Origin: Hymenoscyphus infarciens
Taxonomy: Eukaryota; Ascomycota; Leotiomycetes; Helotiales; Helotiaceae
Direction: 5' to 3'
Length of the DNA: 64,000 nt
Assembly (NCBI GenBank): GCA_001414345.1
Contig: LLCB01000284.1
Coordinates: 1 to 64,000 of the forward strand
This document shows, piece by piece, positions 59,901 to 64,000 of the stretch; the stretch's first letter is position 1, and each line of letters starts with the position of its first letter. Both the position numbers and the translations under genes were made by a program. Below the pieces are notes generated by a model. It had not been told where the DNA came from. It searched no databases and was given only the letters and a program-made list of their open reading frames with translations.

Positions 59901-62090
59901 TAGTACTTTCTATTCTACTTCTACTATATAAAGGTAGTAGTATTAAGAAAACTAGGTAAAATAACTAAGGAGTAGAGTAAGGTAGAGGCCTACTAGCTAA
60001 TAGTACTACTCTTAACTATAAGTAAGATCCTTAAAAAAGTAATAGTATAAAGGCTTATATAGCTTATAGAGGAAATAGTAATACTATTTAGGCTATAAAT
60101 AGATAACTAGAAGTACTAAAATATAGAGCTAGTAATTAGAATAGTAATAGAAGGTATATATATAATATAGGAAAATAAGAGCTATATATCCTTAGCTTAA
60201 CTAGATATAGTAAGAGCTTTTAACTAAGTAGACTATATATAGCTACTTTATATATTAAAAGAGAAGAAGGTTCTATAGTAGGTAGTAATATAAATAAAGA
60301 GCTTCCTCTTTAGATAAAGAGCTATACTATTCTTTAATAAATAATTAATAGATAAAAGAGACCTTAAATAAGGTGTTTTATAAGGATTAGTACTATTACT
60401 AATACTATTTATCCTCTTTACTTTAATACTATATAAAGACTTAGTGAGAATTAATAGGCTTATTATAATAGGCTTTATAGATAATATAAATCTACTTATA
60501 ATATTAAAAAGTATAGTAGTAAACTATAAGATACTTAAGATAGCTTAGAGAGTATATAATAAGTAAGTAAATAAGTAAGAGATAGCTTTTAGTCTAGAGA
60601 AGATAGTACTTATATACTTTATAAAAATGAGAGTACTATAGAGGAAGATAGTCTAGTTTAAAGAGATAAGGCTTATACTAGTTAAATATATAAGGTTTCT
60701 AGAAGTAGAGCTTAATAGGAAACTAAACTAGAAGATATACTAAGAAAGAGTCTAGAAGAAGCTTATAATATAAACCTTTATACTTATAAGGCTTACTAGA
60801 AAAACGTAGAGAGTAGACTACTACTAAGTAAAGTAGATATATATAGTAGTAATAAAGAGTGTAATAGTATATAAGACGTTAGTATAGTACTATACTATAC
60901 TAAAAGGAGGGAATATAAAGGGAATAGTAAAGAGCTTCTTTATATAATAATTAAGATACTTATAAGTAGTAATAAGAGCGTATAAAGCTACTCTAGTTTA
61001 GAACCTAGAAGTTAAAGTAGACTATATACTAATTAACTTATATCTTAACTTATAAGTAGCTACTTTTAAGAGAAAGTTCTAAAGGTCTAAGCTAGGAGAA
61101 CTAAGCTAGAATACCTATAAATATATAGTAATATAGCTAAAGAGAAGAAGGAGGGGTAGACTAACAAAGGTAGAGAAAGTAATACTATACTTATAGAAAG
61201 TAAGATAGAAGTAGGAAGAGGAGTAGAGAGTAAGAGGAGTAGGATTTAAGTATAATACTATACTTATAGAATAGAAGAACTGCTTAAAGACTTAAAGAAG
61301 AAGAACTTAAGAGAGGAACCTGACGTAATATATAGAAACGTTAGATAAAGTAGACTTAAATAAGTAGGAGCTATAAAAGGTCTATAAGAGGCTTACTAAG
61401 GTAAAGAGCTTACTACTTATTTAGGTATAAATAGGGGTAATAGAACTAAACGCCTTCCTCTTTATAAGAAAGGTACTAAACTAGATTATACTATAGTATA
61501 TTTATATAAGTAGTAGAGAGATAGTAGAATACCTAGTTCTATTTTACTAAAATATTTTATAAAAAAGAGATATACTTATAAGAGCTCTAGAAAAGAGGAT
61601 TAAGGATCTATAAAAGCTAAGAGGAGTACTAGTAGATAGGAAACTAGTATTAAGAGTAACTACTTAGCTACTTAGGCTAGAGAGACTCTAGGAGTATAGG
61701 CTAGTACTAGAATTACTTAAAGAGAAAGAGGAAAGTAAAGAAGAGGCGAAAGAAAGAGAGGAATAGGAAAAGAAAGCTAAGATATGCTAGAAAGTAAGAC
61801 CTTAGCTTTAATAATTCTAGAGGTAAATATACCTCTTATACTACTAATATATACCTTAGTAGGTTAAATATACTAATCTACTATACCCCTCTACTATATT
61901 ATTAAGTTAGAGAGATAAGCTTTAAATAGATAGTAGTAGAAACTAAAGAAAAGGAGAATTATACTTATAAAGAAGCTTAAGAGGTAAAGAAGAACGAGCT
62001 AAAAGACTATATAAACTAGAATAGAAGATATACTACTTACTCTTAGAGCTCGGCCTACGGCCTACATAGCGTAAGAATAATAAAATAATA
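56950..62090 (+). mobile_element. Tad/I-type LINE (non-LTR retrotransposon) relic
   Basis: Two coding parts are traceable on the plus strand. ORF1 (about 57.0-58.25 kb) ends in decayed Cys/His knuckles at 57950-58190 (KYRNYREEYLVFIKEYYIRE, where Cys and His have become Tyr). ORF2 starts near 58.5 kb with an endonuclease: YDILVIQE-like text, then ISDLNTYY at 58864-58887, matching the usual G-D-F-N-x-H-H. The reverse transcriptase follows: GVL-stop-GLVLLLILFILFT at 60372 (usual G-V-P-Q-G-S-P-L-S-P) and GFIDNINLL at 60471 (usual F-V-D-D motif), in the same frame. Further on is AYKATPV..LEVKVDYILINLYL near 60980. Both ends are approximate and no target duplication was confirmed. Confidence 0.8.
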
Positions 62091-64000
62091 ATATATATAT
62101 AGTCTACTAAAGAGATATATACTATAAAAGAACTATTTAATAGAATTGAAATTACTAAAAGTTATAGATACTTTAGTATATAATACTTCTTTCTAGCTAT
62201 TCTAATTCTTATTTTATAAAATAGTTATTAAGTATTATAAGTAGAGGTTTTACTTCTATTAGTAGTATAAGTATAATATAATAAATATCTATCTCTTCTT
62301 ATTAATAAATAACTATTCTATTAATTAAGAAGTATAATATATTAGAAGTTATCTTAAGTATTAAGATATCTATATCTAATATATAACGCTATTTATTTTT
62401 AGTAATATTAAGAATATATTTAAATAGAGAACAATTTTTTTCTTTATTTATTATCTAGAACTAGTAAAAGAGTATTATTTAAATCTTATTAAAAAGAGAA
62501 AATATAACTTCTAATCGCGACTAATACTAGAGATTAAGTCTCTTAGTACTTAATATAAAAGAAAGAAGTTAATCTTAACTAGACTTAGATACTAATACTT
62601 TTATATTATATATATTTTTATTAAGTAGCTTCTAATATAAATTAGTACTTTATTAATAATATATACTTAGTATAAAATATTATTAACTTAAAAAGCTTAA
62701 TATTTTTTTCAAAATAGCTTTTTTAAGCTCTTAACTCTATATAGTAATTATGAATTATATAATATAATCTATTATTTTAAATAATAAAGTATTTTATTAT
62801 AAGTAAATATTTATCTTTATAAAACTTACTACTAGTAATAATAAGTTATTAAAGAGAAAAATAACTAAAAAGAAGATATAGAACTTTATTTAAAATTAAG
62901 TATATATATTCTATTAGTTATTAGACTAGTATATAATCTAATATATTAAGAATAGAGTTCTATTTAATAGAATAATTATTAGAGACTTATTATATATTTT
63001 ATTAATACTTTTAATACTTAAGTCTAGTCTCGACTTCTAAGATCGTTTCTTTTAACTTAAGTAAGCTATTATACTCGCTTATTCTTATATTAAATTATTT
63101 GAAAAAAGAGATATTATATACTAGTCTCTTTCTCTTAGCTTCATATAAACTATTCTCAAATTCTACTCTTTATTTAATTTGTTTTATTTTTTTTAATCTC
63201 TACTCTAAAGCTATTTCTACTACTCTTATTAGTTAAAATATAAGAATATTAGAATAAGTATAAGTAATAGAAGTAGTTGAAAAGTGAGAGAGTTAAAAGT
63301 AAACCTCTTTTGCAAAGAATAATATATGAAATCATAGTAAATACTCAAAGTTGCGGGTTCTATCTTACTATGTCGCTCTTACTAGTTCAGTTGATATTCA
63401 GAGCGAAATCAGAGAAACGGGGCAACACTGGGCGCCTAGGATCGCCCCACCACTTCTCTTCCCAACCTCTCTATCAAAAAACTCTATTAGGAAACGTAAC
63501 AATCTACAACAACGACATTCTCTATCTCCAGGTGGATAAACTCGTTATCTGACCAGCCCTGACACAGCCACGACCGATGCGCTGAAGTGCTGAACGTCTG
63601 TCCGCCTCGAGTCCTCTGCCTAGCTGGGGCTCGACAATTGCTGCCGGCTGCATTGCCACACTGCCTTCAAGGGGCCCATTATCCCCTTGACCGATTATCC
63701 AAGATGGGCAATATTTCCTTCAGGTTTCGACCCGCAACGAATCAGTTCCTGCCAGTATGGAGATGTCTATTTCCCGTCGCTTCTTGGTCCCTTACGGAGG
63801 CGATAATTTAATAGGGATAGGGAAAGGTAGGTTTAATAGGCCTCCGTGTATATTCTCATGCTGTACGTTTCAAGAATTTTCGGTCCCTCCGATAGGTCAT
63901 GAGAGCCTTAAAAAAGATAACACCAAAACTTCAACCAAATTTTCCCCCTTTTTTCGTCAGTTCTATCAGCAGAGTCTAGCTATGTTTTTCATTTTTGAGA
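62091..64000. other. End of A/T block and gene-free right edge
   Basis: RIP-like sequence continues to about 63270, then composition becomes normal. The open frames at 63277-63811 have no recognised similarity, splice structure or supporting context. Confidence 0.4.

Larger units (their letters stand above)
43330..63270. repeat. A/T-rich RIP-mutated transposon block 3 (20 kb)
   Basis: About 20 kb of TA-rich sequence without an intact gene. It is built from nested mobile elements listed separately. Parts outside them (43330-43714, 54679-55238, 56002-56950, 62091-63270) have the same texture but no recognised ends or coding motifs. Confidence 0.85.

Noticed and set aside
43330..63270. A/T-rich nest as a centromere
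   Set aside because: Size and composition would fit, but sequence alone cannot show a centromere and similar blocks lie close by; CENP-A mapping would be decisive.

Overview
This window looks like nuclear DNA of a filamentous ascomycete, most likely a leotiomycete (Helotiales-type). The genes carry short introns (49-122 bp) with GT..AG ends and CTAAC/CTGAT-like branch sites. The protein set is typical of filamentous fungi, and large blocks look mutated by repeat-induced point mutation (RIP), with CpA/TpG turned into TpA until almost only A/T-rich sequence is left. The order-level placement is inference; no search was run.

Region 1 (about 0.2-24.4 kb) is an ordinary gene region. It holds two divergent housekeeping pairs: SPC2 and EMC3 (ER protein biogenesis, 228 bp apart), and a PXMP4-like peroxisomal membrane protein and RPF2 (60S ribosome assembly, 388 bp apart). 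It also holds a BTB/POZ protein, a 743-residue protein of unknown function, a small Ser/Thr-rich protein and an F-box-like protein. Two genes are clearly broken by indels: a HET-domain (heterokaryon incompatibility) gene with a 14-base G run at one frame break, and a short-chain dehydrogenase. Two smaller possible relics of secreted proteins lie at 10.0 and 12.6 kb.

Region 2 (24.4-31.3 kb) is an A/T-rich block of DNA transposon remains: a Tc1/mariner copy with TA target duplications, a PIF/Harbinger-like transposase relic, and two MITE-like elements whose ends and 3-bp TAA/TTA duplications fit Harbinger. Region 3 (31.3-34.9 kb) has normal base composition but only decayed coding sequence. Region 4 (34.9-38.0 kb) is a second A/T block with a short element bracketed by 97-bp direct repeats, followed by a cluster of simple repeats.

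Region 5 (38.3-43.3 kb) is an island with one intact gene, a cytosolic-type carnitine acetyltransferase (883 residues), and a long gene-free upstream region. It is enclosed by A/T blocks on both sides.

Region 6 (43.3-63.3 kb) is a 20-kb A/T-rich nest. A copia-type LTR retrotransposon (43715-54678, 170-bp LTRs) carries three internal insertions: a Mutator-like element (47103-50408, 150-bp inverted repeats, 9-bp duplication) and two opposite-facing copies of a roughly 1.2-kb poly(A)-tailed element with 13- and 14-bp target duplications. I could not assign this last element to a known family and it is the most interesting feature here. Downstream lie a second copy of the 97-bp-repeat element and a Tad/I-type LINE relic with recognisable endonuclease and reverse transcriptase motifs. 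The last 0.7 kb returns to normal composition without a recognisable gene.
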